The notes under the pieces were generated by a model that worked only from the letters and a program-made list of their open reading frames with translations, searched no databases and had not been told where the DNA came from. This document shows, in pieces, positions 17,174-25,769 of a stretch of DNA of 64,000 nucleotides. Position 1 is the stretch's first letter. The number at the start of each line of letters is the position of its first letter. Source of the stretch: Roseivirga misakiensis (GTDB lineage: Bacteria; Bacteroidota; Bacteroidia; Cytophagales; Cyclobacteriaceae); NCBI RefSeq assembly GCF_001747105.1, contig NZ_MDGQ01000005.1, positions 1,674,001-1,738,000 on the forward strand, given 5' to 3'. The position numbers and the translations under genes were made by a program.

Positions 17174-18544
17174 ATGAAAGAAAAAGGCAGAATCCTGATC
17201 GTAGATGATGACAACTATGTCATGCTATCTATCAGAATTTTATTGGAGCAGCATTATCAAGATGTTCGTGGAATCAATAATCCATTACAGATTGAAACGG
17301 CTTTTGAAGAAAACCATTATGACGTGGTTGTACTGGATATGAATTTCAGTGCTGGAGCTACTGAGGGTAAAGATGGACTGAAATACCTACGCCAAATTAA
17401 AGAGCTATCCCCAACTACGAGTGTCGTTTTTATAACGGCTTATGGAGAAATAAACTTAGCGGTAGAGGCTATAAAAGAAGGTGCTTTTGATTTTTTGGTA
17501 AAACCTTGGCAAAATGAGAAGCTACTCACCACTGTTTCAGCTGCCTTCCAACTCAATCGATCGGCACAAAAAATAGAAGAACTTACCTCAAAACAGTCTC
17601 ACCTTACGTCACTTTTAGACGCACCATTCTCAGATATTATCGGCGAATCAGATGCAATCAAGTCAGTACTTGAACAGATTGAAAAGGTCGCTCAAACTGA
17701 TGCCAATGTCTTAATTACAGGTGAAAATGGTACGGGAAAAGAACTTGTTGCTCGAGCAATTCACAGAAGTTCACTCCGAAACCAAGAAGTATTTTTAAAT
17801 GTAGACATGGGTGCCATTACGGAAACCCTTTTCGAAAGTGAGCTCTTTGGCCACAAGAAAGGCGCTTTTACAGACGCCAAATCGGATCGGGTAGGCAAAT
17901 TTGAAGCAGCCAACGGTGGTTCGCTTTTCTTAGACGAAATTGGAAATTTAAGCTCACCACTTCAGGCAAAGTTACTCCGGGTGATCCAAGACAGACAAGT
18001 AATACCTGTTGGTGCAAACGATGCGAGAGAATTTGATGCTAGACTTATTTGTGCTACGAATGCACATCTTTCTAAAATGGTCCAGCAAGGTACTTTCAGA
18101 CAAGACTTATTATTCAGGATAAATACTATCGAAATTCGCCTTCCGGCACTCAGAGATCGCAAAGAAGACATTCCGTTACTGGCCGATCATTTCTTGAATA
18201 GCTTTAAAAAGAAGTACCATAAAAACGGGCTTTTTGTACCAGATTACGTCATCAAGAAATTGACAAAATACGATTGGCCAGGAAATATTCGAGAATTGCA
18301 GCACGCGATCGAAAGAGCTGTAATTATGAGCGATGGCAAACAATTACATGTTGGGGACTTTAACTTACAGAACGTTAATCAAACTGAGGGAAGCGGTATT
18401 GAGTCTTTCAACTTGGAAGATTTGGAAAAATGGGCAATCGAAAGTTCGATCAAAAAACACCAAGGCAACATTAGCAACGCGGCAGAAGAATTAGGACTGA
18501 GCAGAGGGGCGTTATATAGAAGAATGGAGAAATATGAAATTTAA
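17174..18544 (+). CDS. Sigma-54-dependent response regulator (NtrC family)
   Basis: 456 residues in three parts. The receiver (1-120) has acidic D11/D12, phospho-acceptor D55 in VVLDMNF, T88 and K110. The AAA+ core (about 153-380) has Walker A GENGTGKE (183-190) and Walker B LFLDEIG (D254/E255). The C-terminal Fis-type helix-turn-helix ends at 456 (GNISNAAEELGLSRGALYRRM). The sigma-54 contact loop reads GAFTDA (230-235) instead of GAFTGA, a variant I recall from other Bacteroidota activators. It overlaps the kinase gene by 11 bases and faces P5 across operator copy B. Its likely targets are P5 and P4-P3, and perhaps itself. Confidence 0.93.
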   Translation: MKEKGRILIVDDDNYVMLSIRILLEQHYQDVRGINNPLQIETAFEENHYDVVVLDMNFSAGATEGKDGLKYLRQIKELSPTTSVVFITAYGEINLAVEAIKEGAFDFLVKPWQNEKLLTTVSAAFQLNRSAQKIEELTSKQSHLTSLLDAPFSDIIGESDAIKSVLEQIEKVAQTDANVLITGENGTGKELVARAIHRSSLRNQEVFLNVDMGAITETLFESELFGHKKGAFTDAKSDRVGKFEAANGGSLFLDEIGNLSSPLQAKLLRVIQDRQVIPVGANDAREFDARLICATNAHLSKMVQQGTFRQDLLFRINTIEIRLPALRDRKEDIPLLADHFLNSFKKKYHKNGLFVPDYVIKKLTKYDWPGNIRELQHAIERAVIMSDGKQLHVGDFNLQNVNQTEGSGIESFNLEDLEKWAIESSIKKHQGNISNAAEELGLSRGALYRRMEKYEI

Positions 18545-19862
18545 AAACTTCAGGCTCCATATAATCATCCAATTATTACTGACGTTTGCGGGTCTTTATG
18601 GCCTAGTCTACTATCTCTATATTGAAATCAACTACATCAGGGTATTCTTTCTTGGCCTCTTTATCATCGTTTTACTTTTAAGCTTGTTTAGCTATATCAA
18701 TCGGGCCAACAAGACGACCATGGGCTTCCTATTAGCGATAATTAATAATGATTTTACCGTCAAATATAAAAGTGAAAAGCAAGGAAAGTCATTCGATCAA
18801 CTTTACGACACTTTTAACCTGGTCAATCAAAAATTTATTGAAAGCTCCCAATCAGAAGCCTCTGAATACCAATACATTATAACCTTAATTAACCAACTCC
18901 AAATTGGGGTACTCGCCTATGACGATCGAGAAAGAATCCATTTATCGAACGCCTCTTTCGATGAGATGTTGGGCGGAAAAGAACTCATTAACCTGGAAAG
19001 CATCAAAGTAGAAAACGAAGCCTTCTACGAAAAACTGAAGGAAATTGGCAGTGGTGAAAACACCATTTTTACCACTACCCTTTTGGGCCAAGCACGAAAG
19101 CTATCTATGGCAGCATCAAGTTTTAAGCTTCGCCAAAAAAGCTACAAACTAATCTCCATTCAAGATATTCACTCTGAATTAGATCAACATGAAATGGAGG
19201 CTTGGCAAAAGCTGATCAGAGTACTCACCCATGAAATCATGAATTCAGTTGCGCCAATCACATCCTTATCGGCAACTATGAAATATTTGGTTTCTAATGA
19301 CGATTTGAATGAAGACAAAATCCGAAGCCTTCAAGAAGGATTAGACGCGATTGAGGCGAGAAGTCAAGGCTTAATGAACTTCACAGAGTCTTATAAAAAA
19401 CTCACTAGAGTACCGCTGCCGAATATTAGAGAAGTTGATGCTAAAACCTTTTTGCGAAGAGTTGATTCCCTTTTCAGACCTACGCTAGCAGGTACTGGCA
19501 TAAAATGGTCTTTTCAACTCAGCCATGATGATCTCGCCCTGCTCATCGACCCTGATTTAATGGAACAGGTACTTATTAACCTTCTCAAAAATGCCAAGGA
19601 GGTCGTAAGTCCAGACAATGGAGAAATAAACCTAAACTTGGTGTTTCAAAAAGACACGGATCAAACCCTCATTACCATTCAAGACAATGGTGGGGGAATT
19701 CCAGAAGATATTCAAGAGAAAGTCTTTGTGCCTTTTTATACTACAAAGTCAGATGGTTCAGGCATAGGGCTCAGTTTAGCGAGGCAAATCGTACAACTCC
19801 ATAAAGGAGAACTAGACTTCATCTCTACTTCTGCTGGTACCACCTTTTCTATGAAGCTTTAA
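18534..19862 (+). CDS. Membrane histidine kinase with minimal sensor loop
   Basis: 442 residues. Two membrane helices (about 9-29 and 35-54) are joined by only about five residues, so there is no periplasmic sensor domain. A HAMP-like linker and a PAS-like domain (about 112-215, with GVLAYDDRERIHLSNASF) follow. The dimerisation helix carries H233 in VLTHEIMNSVAP, and the ATPase domain has the N box NLLKNAKEV, DNGGGIP and GSGIGLSLARQ. It is the obvious partner of the sigma-54 regulator it overlaps. Kinases with this architecture often sense membrane state or the conformation of a neighbouring transporter (family knowledge). Here the neighbours are FtsX-type permeases, so a Bce-like signalling link is plausible but unproven. 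Confidence 0.92.
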   Translation: MKFKNFRLHIIIQLLLTFAGLYGLVYYLYIEINYIRVFFLGLFIIVLLLSLFSYINRANKTTMGFLLAIINNDFTVKYKSEKQGKSFDQLYDTFNLVNQKFIESSQSEASEYQYIITLINQLQIGVLAYDDRERIHLSNASFDEMLGGKELINLESIKVENEAFYEKLKEIGSGENTIFTTTLLGQARKLSMAASSFKLRQKSYKLISIQDIHSELDQHEMEAWQKLIRVLTHEIMNSVAPITSLSATMKYLVSNDDLNEDKIRSLQEGLDAIEARSQGLMNFTESYKKLTRVPLPNIREVDAKTFLRRVDSLFRPTLAGTGIKWSFQLSHDDLALLIDPDLMEQVLINLLKNAKEVVSPDNGEINLNLVFQKDTDQTLITIQDNGGGIPEDIQEKVFVPFYTTKSDGSGIGLSLARQIVQLHKGELDFISTSAGTTFSMKL

Positions 19863-19920
19863 GTCACAATTCTAGCTTATTTCTACCTTTTGACTACTTT
19901 TGGTGAAAATTGAGTACCTG

Positions 19921-20433
19921 ATGAAGAAAATTCCAAGAGTTGCTTTAGTGCTGATCATTGTGCTTTCAAATATTGGTTGCGATCAAATCACAAAAAAGAT
20001 CACAAGAGATAGAATAGAATACAATGAAACGATAGAAGTAATCGGAAAAAACTTGATTTTAACCAAGGTGGAAAATACTGGTGCTTTTCTAGGTATGGGT
20101 TCTTCCCTTTCCCCTATTATGCGTACCATTTTACTGCTTGTCTTACCGACCGTAGTGATGTTAGGTCTCCTTTTTTACCTCTTGAGATATAAGGACATTA
20201 CCCAAATTAGCGTGGTCGCGCTGTCCTTCATTGTAGGCGGTGGAATTGGAAATATTTACGATAGAATTGTCTACGGATCAGTAACGGACATGCTATATAT
20301 AGACCTAGAGTTTGCCCATACTGGCATCTTTAACCTGGCCGATGTCTCCGTTATGGTCGGTACAGGGCTAATTTTAGTAGAACAGTTCTTACCCAAGAAG
20401 AAAGCTGAGACCGCAGGTGTAGAAGACCAATAG
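19921..20433 (+). CDS. lspA: Lipoprotein signal peptidase (signal peptidase II)
   Basis: 170 residues from the ATG at 19921; a TTG 21 bases upstream is less likely. Four membrane helices (about 5-20, 63-88, 95-112 and 137-157). The aspartic protease pair is D114 in GNIYDR and D141 in FNLADVSV, both flanked by the usual Asn (N111, N138). VENTGAFLG matches the conserved N-x-G-A loop. It cleaves the signal peptides of diacylglyceryl-modified prolipoproteins in the inner membrane. The gene follows the kinase by 58 bases and could share its transcript. Confidence 0.93.
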   Translation: MKKIPRVALVLIIVLSNIGCDQITKKITRDRIEYNETIEVIGKNLILTKVENTGAFLGMGSSLSPIMRTILLLVLPTVVMLGLLFYLLRYKDITQISVVALSFIVGGGIGNIYDRIVYGSVTDMLYIDLEFAHTGIFNLADVSVMVGTGLILVEQFLPKKKAETAGVEDQ

Positions 20434-20436
20434 ATT

Positions 20437-21027
20437 TTGGCCATCCCAATCCATAAGGGTGTTATCGCAATAAAGGCTCCATCAGAGTCTGCCTGGCGTA
20501 AATGGCTGATAGAAAACCACCAACAGACATCAGGCGTTTGGTTAATCATTTTTAAAAAGGATAGTAAGGTCGACAGTATTAATTATGACACTGCGGTAGA
20601 TACTGCGCTTTGATTTGGCTGGATAGACAGCAAACCGAACAAAAGATCGGCAGATAGTTTCTATCAATATTTCTCAAAACGAAACCCAAAAAGCAATTGG
20701 AGCAAAGTCAACAAGGATAAAGTCAGTAGGCTGATTAACCAAAATAAAATGTATCCCCCGGGACTTAAAATGGTCGAATTAGCCAAAGAAACAGGCACTT
20801 GGGACGCTCTGAATGAAGTTGACAACTTGATAATTCCTGAGGATTTAAAAATCGCGTTTCGTGATCGGCCTAATTCCGAAGTAAACTTTCAAGCTTTTCC
20901 TCCATCTGTAAGAAGAGGTATTCTAGAATGGATTTTCAATGCAAAACGCCCTGAAACAAGGAAAAAAAGGATAATGGAAACCGCTGAACTGGCAAAAGAC
21001 AATATTCGGGCAAATCAATTTCGGTAA
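20437..21027 (+). pseudogene. YdeI/OmpD-associated family gene broken by TGA
   Basis: A continuous frame in phase with lspA encodes a YdeI-like protein (SAWRKWLIENH near the N terminus, FGWIDSKPNKR, NPKSNWSKVNK, FNAKRPETRKKRI near the C terminus) but is interrupted by TGA at 20611-20613. Relatives usually have Cys at this site (AL-C-FGWID), so a single TGC-to-TGA or TGT-to-TGA change explains it. No ATG opens the frame: the first usable codon is TTG 20437, three bases after the lspA stop. The rest is intact, so the lesion looks recent. A shorter product could restart at ATG 20749 (92 residues). Family function is unclear; it has been linked to bacteriocin or polymyxin protection. Confidence 0.75.
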
Positions 21028-21069
21028 AATGTCCCCGATTCTTGAGGATAGCGTCATAAAGTAAAAATC

Positions 21070-21564
21070 ATGAAAACGCTATACTCAACCTTACTATTGA
21101 CACTTTGACTAACAGGCTTTGCTCAGAACACTATTTCACTACAAGGAAAAGACTCTCCCAAAGCGACACTTAATGAAGTAAGCTGGATACAAGGCAGCTG
21201 GCATGGAGAGGCCTTTGGTGGACAAATACAGGAAGTTTGGACACCGCCGCTCGGCGACTCAATGATGTGCGCCTTTAAACTAGTGGTAAATAACAAGGTG
21301 CAATTTTATGAACTCTGCCAAATCAGAGAAGAAAATGGCACTTTGGTACTAAGATTAAAACACTTTAACGGTGATTTAAAGTCTTGGGAAACTAAGGACG
21401 AAACTGTTGATTTTCCACTAGTGAAATTAGAAGAAAACAAGGTGTACTTCGATGGATTTACAATTGAAAAGGCTGCCGATGACAAACTAAACATGTATGT
21501 CGTGATTAGCGAGGCCGGTAAAAAAGAAGAAATGACCTTTAATTATACTAGAACTATTGACTAG
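21070..21564 (+). pseudogene. DUF6265-family secreted protein with TGA in its signal peptide
   Basis: ATG 21070 opens a signal peptide (MKTLYSTLLLTL), then TGA at 21106-21108, then LTGFAQN and an otherwise intact domain: SWIQGSWHGEAFGGQIQEVW, a middle section of beta strands, and a C-terminal MTFNYTR. The frame is continuous for 165 codons apart from the one TGA, which probably replaced a Cys codon in the hydrophobic core. Initiation downstream at ATG 21262 would lose the signal peptide and the first strand, so function is probably lost unless the stop is read through or is a sequencing error. Confidence 0.72.
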
Positions 21565-21725
21565 AGTATCATCCAAAGTAAAAAAGCGATAATCAAAACT
21601 ATTGCCACCCACTTGGATCCCGCAGGCTGAGTGGGAAACTCGTACTGGCAGATCGGGCAAACCTTCGCCTTGGCATCAATCTCCATAGCGCACGAAGGGC
21701 ACTCTTGTTTCTTTTCTTTCACCAT
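21561..21725 (-). CDS. Small zinc-ribbon membrane protein
   Basis: A 54-residue protein. Two CxxC knuckles, CPSC (9-12) and CPIC (23-26), form a zinc ribbon, and residues 39-54 (WVAIVLIIAFLLWMIL) form a single membrane helix ending the chain. The stop codon overlaps the stop of the DUF6265 frame on the other strand. Start ATG 21723-21725 is followed by a basic MVKEKK. Proteins of this shape are common in Bacteroidota with no assigned role; the ribbon would face the cytoplasm. Divergent from the VOC gene 26 bases away. Confidence 0.7.
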   Translation of the reverse strand: MVKEKKQECPSCAMEIDAKAKVCPICQYEFPTQPAGSKWVAIVLIIAFLLWMIL

Positions 21726-21751
21726 CGCTTCATTTTCAGTAAATTAAGAAA

Positions 21752-22120
21752 ATGGAGTCAAACTTGAGCATCCGCGGTATAGAACCCGTACTTCCTTCGC
21801 AAGATATTGTCCGTGATATAGCATGGCATAAAAAGTACACAGGCTTTGAATATAGCAGCGGAGATAAGATGTATGCAGTGCTCAAAAGAGATAATCAATA
21901 CATTCATTTACAATGGCATGCTGATAATGAAGAAGATCCACTATTGGGTGGCTCAGTCGTAAAAATATTCGTCTTCGATATTATGCCTTTTGTAGAAGAG
22001 TTTATCGACCGAGGTACAATCAAACCAGAAAAATTTCAACGAAATACGCCATGGGGCACCCATGAATTTGGATTCTTTGACCTCAACGGAAACGCCATTT
22101 ACATAGTCCAAGATAAATAA
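21752..22120 (+). CDS. VOC-superfamily (glyoxalase/bleomycin-resistance-like) protein
   Basis: 122 residues with the two beta-alpha-beta-beta-beta halves of the vicinal oxygen chelate fold. The first half includes EPVLPSQDIVRDIAWHKKYTGF and ends with YIHLQWHAD, and the second closes with WGTHEFGFFDLNGNAIYIVQ, the typical closing strand pair. Relatives include bleomycin-binding proteins and metal-dependent lyases. Here a clear set of metal ligands is not evident, so ligand binding rather than catalysis is possible. The next gene follows after 27 bases. Confidence 0.78.
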   Translation: MESNLSIRGIEPVLPSQDIVRDIAWHKKYTGFEYSSGDKMYAVLKRDNQYIHLQWHADNEEDPLLGGSVVKIFVFDIMPFVEEFIDRGTIKPEKFQRNTPWGTHEFGFFDLNGNAIYIVQDK

Positions 22121-22147
22121 AACGTATCGCCTTCAGAACAGCTTCCC

Positions 22148-22612
22148 ATGAATCAACTCATCGATAAATTTTATACCGCATTCGCCAATCTTGATGCCGA
22201 AACAATGGCGGCGTGCTACCACAAAGACATAATGTTTTATGATCCGGGTTTTGGCGAACTGAAAGGTGAAAAAGCTGGTAATATGTGGCGAATGCTATGT
22301 TCCAATCAAAAAGGTAAAGGCTTAAAAGTGGTTCATGCCAATGTAAACGCCAATGAAAACACTGGACAAGCCGATTGGGAAGCGTGGTATACATTTAGCA
22401 AAACAGGCAGAAAAGTTCATAATATCATTCATGCAGAGTTTGAGTTTAAAGATGGCCTCATCATCAAACATACCGATCATTTCAACCTACACCGATGGTC
22501 TTCTCAAGCACTTGGCACCAGTGGTAAGTTATTAGGCTGGACAGGGTTCTTCAGAAAGAAGCTCCAAAACCAGACAGGAAGAATGCTCGATAAATTCGAA
22601 TCTACCCTATGA
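22148..22612 (+). CDS. SnoaL-like / NTF2-fold protein
   Basis: 154 residues. The opening helix LIDKFYTAFANLDAETMAACYHKDIMFYDPGFGELKG is the standard start of a SnoaL-like cone-shaped fold, followed by a WEAWYTF strand and IIKHTDHFNLHRWSSQAL. Members are small hydrolases, isomerases or ligand carriers that cannot be told apart by sequence at this level. The C-terminal 30 residues (FFRKKLQNQTGRM) extend past the fold and are basic. Likely co-transcribed with the VOC gene. Confidence 0.75.
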   Translation: MNQLIDKFYTAFANLDAETMAACYHKDIMFYDPGFGELKGEKAGNMWRMLCSNQKGKGLKVVHANVNANENTGQADWEAWYTFSKTGRKVHNIIHAEFEFKDGLIIKHTDHFNLHRWSSQALGTSGKLLGWTGFFRKKLQNQTGRMLDKFESTL

Positions 22613-22640
22613 TTTTATAGTCGGTCAACGGGTAGTTCAT

Positions 22641-22665
22641 TTTACTGCTTATCTTATGCAGTAAA
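22641..22665. other. Inverted repeat before the M28 peptidase gene
   Basis: TTTACTGC (22641-22648) and GCAGTAAA (22658-22665) form a perfect 8-bp dyad with a 9-base spacer, 16 bases upstream of ATG 22681. It has no T tract, so a protein-binding site or leader hairpin is more likely than a terminator. Confidence 0.4.
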
Positions 22666-22680
22666 TTTAAACTAACCAGA

Positions 22681-24228
22681 ATGAAACGATTATTAACACT
22701 TTTAATGTTGCTGACTTTTTGTTTGGCTCCCCTAGCACAAGGGCAAGACCAAAAAACAGTAATTGAGAACATTATTAAAGAGGCCAATGGCAACTCACAG
22801 CTAGAGGAACTTGCTTATGAGATGCTTGACAAAAATGGACCTCGACTAGTAGGAAGCCCTCAAATGCAAGCTGCGAATGAATGGGCTGTCAATAAATTTG
22901 AAAGTTGGGGTATTTCCGCCAGAAATGAGCAATGGGGAGAATGGCGCGGTTGGGAACGTGGAATTACGCATGTCGACCTTATCGAACCAAGAGTAAAAAC
23001 ACTAGAAGCTATGTCCTTAGCATGGAGCCCAGCTTCAAACGGCCCGGTAACTGCAGAAGTTGTTATGATTCCAGATGTAGCGGATCAAGCAGCTTTTGAA
23101 GCGTGGTTGCCTACGGTGAAAGGAAAATTCGTGATGATTAACGCCGCTCAACCGACAGGTAGACCAGATTACAACTGGGAAAAGTTTGGTACCGAAGCTT
23201 CGATTGAAAAAATGAGAAAAGATCGAAATACGATCTTAAGAGCTTGGTCTCAGCGAATTAGAAAGACAGGTTATAATAGTAGAACGCTACCTACAGCACT
23301 TGAAGATGCTGGGGCCGTCGGAATTTTGATTTCTAACTGGTCAAGAGGATTCGGCGTAAATAAGATTTTTGGTGCCAGAACCAAAAAAGTGCCAACCGTT
23401 GATATCGGACTGGAAGATTACGGAACACTTTTCAGAATGGTTGAGCATGGTGATGCACCTCAAATCAGAGTGGAAGTCACTTCTAAAGAGCTCGGAATGA
23501 TGCCAACCTATAATACCATGGCGGAAATTAAGGGTAGCGAAAAGCCTAATGAATACGTCATGCTTTCTGCTCATTTCGATTCTTGGGATGGTGGTACTGG
23601 TGCTACCGACAACGGTACAGGGTCATTAGTGATGATGGAAGCCATGAGAATCTTGAAGAAACACTATCCAAACCCAAAAAGAACGATTCTTGCTGGGCTT
23701 TGGGGAAGTGAAGAGCAAGGCTTAAACGGATCAAGTGCTTTTGTTCAAGATAACCCAAAAGTGGTGGAAGGCCTTCAAGCACTTTTCAACCAAGATAATG
23801 GAACAGGAAGAGTTGTAAATATTAGCGGACAGGGATTCCTTCACTCTTATGAATTCATTAACAGGTGGTTGGGAGCAGTTCCAAGAGAGTATAAATCTGA
23901 AATCAGAACGAATTTCCCTGGTACTCCAGGCGGCGGCGGCTCAGACTATGCATCATTTGTATCCGCAGGAGCCCCAGGATTTAGCTTAAGTTCTCTTAGT
24001 TGGGATTATGGTAGCTATACTTGGCATACCAACCGTGATACTTACGATAAAATTGTATTTGATGACGTGAGAAATAACGCCATTTTAACCGCTATTCTGG
24101 TCTATATGGCGTCAGAAGATCCTAAAACCTTTCCAAGGGATAAGGCTGAGTTAGGTACGAATCCAAGAAATGGACAACCACGTGCTTGGCCGACGCCAAG
24201 AAATCCAAACCGTAAAGGAGGTCAGTAA
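22681..24228 (+). CDS. Secreted M28-family zinc metallopeptidase
   Basis: 515 residues with a signal peptide (about 1-21). A protease-associated-type insert around 100-260 precedes the M28 core. The co-catalytic zinc ligands can be placed: H298 (in SAHFDSWDGG), D310 (TDNGTG), E345, D372 (FNQDNGTG) and H449 (TWHTNRD), with E344 as general base. The layout resembles carboxypeptidase-Q-like aminopeptidases of the periplasm or surface. The C terminus is Pro/Arg/Asn-rich without a type IX sorting domain. It likely trims peptides for nutrition. A strong terminator follows. Confidence 0.9.
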   Translation: MKRLLTLLMLLTFCLAPLAQGQDQKTVIENIIKEANGNSQLEELAYEMLDKNGPRLVGSPQMQAANEWAVNKFESWGISARNEQWGEWRGWERGITHVDLIEPRVKTLEAMSLAWSPASNGPVTAEVVMIPDVADQAAFEAWLPTVKGKFVMINAAQPTGRPDYNWEKFGTEASIEKMRKDRNTILRAWSQRIRKTGYNSRTLPTALEDAGAVGILISNWSRGFGVNKIFGARTKKVPTVDIGLEDYGTLFRMVEHGDAPQIRVEVTSKELGMMPTYNTMAEIKGSEKPNEYVMLSAHFDSWDGGTGATDNGTGSLVMMEAMRILKKHYPNPKRTILAGLWGSEEQGLNGSSAFVQDNPKVVEGLQALFNQDNGTGRVVNISGQGFLHSYEFINRWLGAVPREYKSEIRTNFPGTPGGGGSDYASFVSAGAPGFSLSSLSWDYGSYTWHTNRDTYDKIVFDDVRNNAILTAILVYMASEDPKTFPRDKAELGTNPRNGQPRAWPTPRNPNRKGGQ

Positions 24229-24249
24229 GAACTATTAACCCCAACCTGA

Positions 24250-24285
24250 GGCCAGCGCATTTTTAATCATGTGCTGGCCTTTTTA
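24250..24285 (+). terminator. Rho-independent terminator after the M28 peptidase
   Basis: GGCCAGCGCAT (24250-24260) pairs with ATGTGCTGGCC (24269-24279), 11 bp with one G-T pair and an 8-base loop, followed by TTTTTATTTT. Confidence 0.88.
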
Positions 24286-24347
24286 TTTTGAGTTGGTAAC
24301 TTTTGATCAAACTTGGCAGTCTATCTACTGACTTACTTTGAAACCAA

Positions 24348-25769
24348 ATGAAAAATCTACTAGCAACCGCCCTTTTATTCATTTCTACCATTAGCGTAGC
24401 TCAAAATGCCAATATTGAGGAAAGAATTAAAAGAATTGAAAATGGCTTACTGCCAGTTCTTCAGATTAAAGGAGAAAAGATTCCTACTTACAATGTAAAC
24501 GAACGCCTAAAGCAATTAAGGATTCCAGGAATGAGTGTGGCCTTCGTCAAAGACGGAAAAGTCGAATGGGCGCGTGCCTACGGTATGTCCGATGTAGCTA
24601 GCAACAAACCGATGACTACAGAGACTATGCTATTAGCTGGATCGATTAGTAAACCAGTTGCTGCCCTCAGAGCACATCAGCTTGTAGAAAATGGTTCGTT
24701 AAGCCTAGATACCGACGTAAATGAGTATTTAAAGTCTTGGAAGGTCCCAGAAAATGAATTTACCACAAAAGAAAAAGTCACTTTGAGAAGAATTCTCAAC
24801 CATACAGCCGGTCTGACAGTATGGGGATTTCCAGGTTACGATAAAGGCGATAAGATTCCATCTGTATCAGAAGTATTAGATGGAAAGGGTAATACAGATG
24901 CAGTTCGCGTGTACAAAGAGCCCGGTAAGAGTTGGATGTATTCTGGTGGAGGTTACACTATCATGCAGTTAATGATTACTGATGTGGAAGGCATAAACTT
25001 TCCAGAGACCATGCAAAAAAATGTGTTAGACCCTCTTGGGATGACCAAAAGTACTTTTGTAAACCCTTTGCCTGAAAAGTACCACGGTATGGCGGCTACT
25101 GGATACAGAGGAAACGGACAGGAAGTGGAAGGTAAATGGCCGATTTACCCCGAAATGGCAGCTGCGGGACTTTGGACCACCCCTACCCAACTGATCCAAT
25201 ATGCCATCGAAGTTCAGAAGATTAACAAGGATAAAAAAGATGGTGTTTTAACTTATAACTCAATAGAAGCCATGCTGACTCCTGGTATGAATGATCACGG
25301 CCTTGGACCACAAGCTGGTAAAGAAAGATTTGGACATGGTGGTGCAGATGAAGGCTTTAGAGCGAATCTTATTGCCTGGAAAAATGAACCATATGCTATG
25401 GTCGTCATGGTTAATTCAGATAACGGTCAGATTATTCAGGAAATGCAACTAGCTATTGCCAAAGAGTACGGATTGTCTGGAGTAGAAGCAGATGTAAGAG
25501 AGATTGCTAAACTATCTTCAGAGGAATTCGAAAAGTACACTGGAAAATTCCAGGTGGGCGAACTTGGTGTTGTTGAGGTAGAAAATACGGGAAAATCACT
25601 CCTCTTTAAAGCACCGTTCATTCAACAACGTGTAGAAATTGTGCCTCAAAGTGAGACAAACTTTTTCGATAAAGCCGATGGTACACAGATTATATTTGAA
25701 CTAGCCGAAGGCAAGGTCACCGGATTCAAGGTGCAAGGGCTACAAGCCAAAAGAATTATAGAAGACTAA
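24348..25769 (+). CDS. Class-C beta-lactamase-fold serine hydrolase
   Basis: 473 residues with a signal peptide (about 1-18). Active-site motifs are S99-I-S-K102, Y198-S-G in the YxN position, and H330-G-G in the KTG position. Residues about 45-375 form the beta-lactamase/DD-peptidase fold; about 380-470 form a small C-terminal beta domain seen in many periplasmic esterases and D-aminopeptidases of this group. The Y-S-G and H-G-G variants argue against a true beta-lactamase and suggest an esterase or peptidase. It ends tail-to-tail with arfB, sharing four bases. Confidence 0.88.
   Translation: MKNLLATALLFISTISVAQNANIEERIKRIENGLLPVLQIKGEKIPTYNVNERLKQLRIPGMSVAFVKDGKVEWARAYGMSDVASNKPMTTETMLLAGSISKPVAALRAHQLVENGSLSLDTDVNEYLKSWKVPENEFTTKEKVTLRRILNHTAGLTVWGFPGYDKGDKIPSVSEVLDGKGNTDAVRVYKEPGKSWMYSGGGYTIMQLMITDVEGINFPETMQKNVLDPLGMTKSTFVNPLPEKYHGMAATGYRGNGQEVEGKWPIYPEMAAAGLWTTPTQLIQYAIEVQKINKDKKDGVLTYNSIEAMLTPGMNDHGLGPQAGKERFGHGGADEGFRANLIAWKNEPYAMVVMVNSDNGQIIQEMQLAIAKEYGLSGVEADVREIAKLSSEEFEKYTGKFQVGELGVVEVENTGKSLLFKAPFIQQRVEIVPQSETNFFDKADGTQIIFELAEGKVTGFKVQGLQAKRIIED

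Noticed and set aside
20611-21108. UGA recoded as selenocysteine or another amino acid in this genome
   Set aside because: No SECIS-like structure is evident, many real genes in the window end in TGA (for example PadR, yaaA and the deacetylase), and only these two adjacent frames show internal TGA.
24348-25769. Antibiotic-resistance beta-lactamase
   Set aside because: Y-S-G and H-G-G replace YxN and KTG, and a C-terminal beta domain is present, which fits an esterase or peptidase of the same fold.
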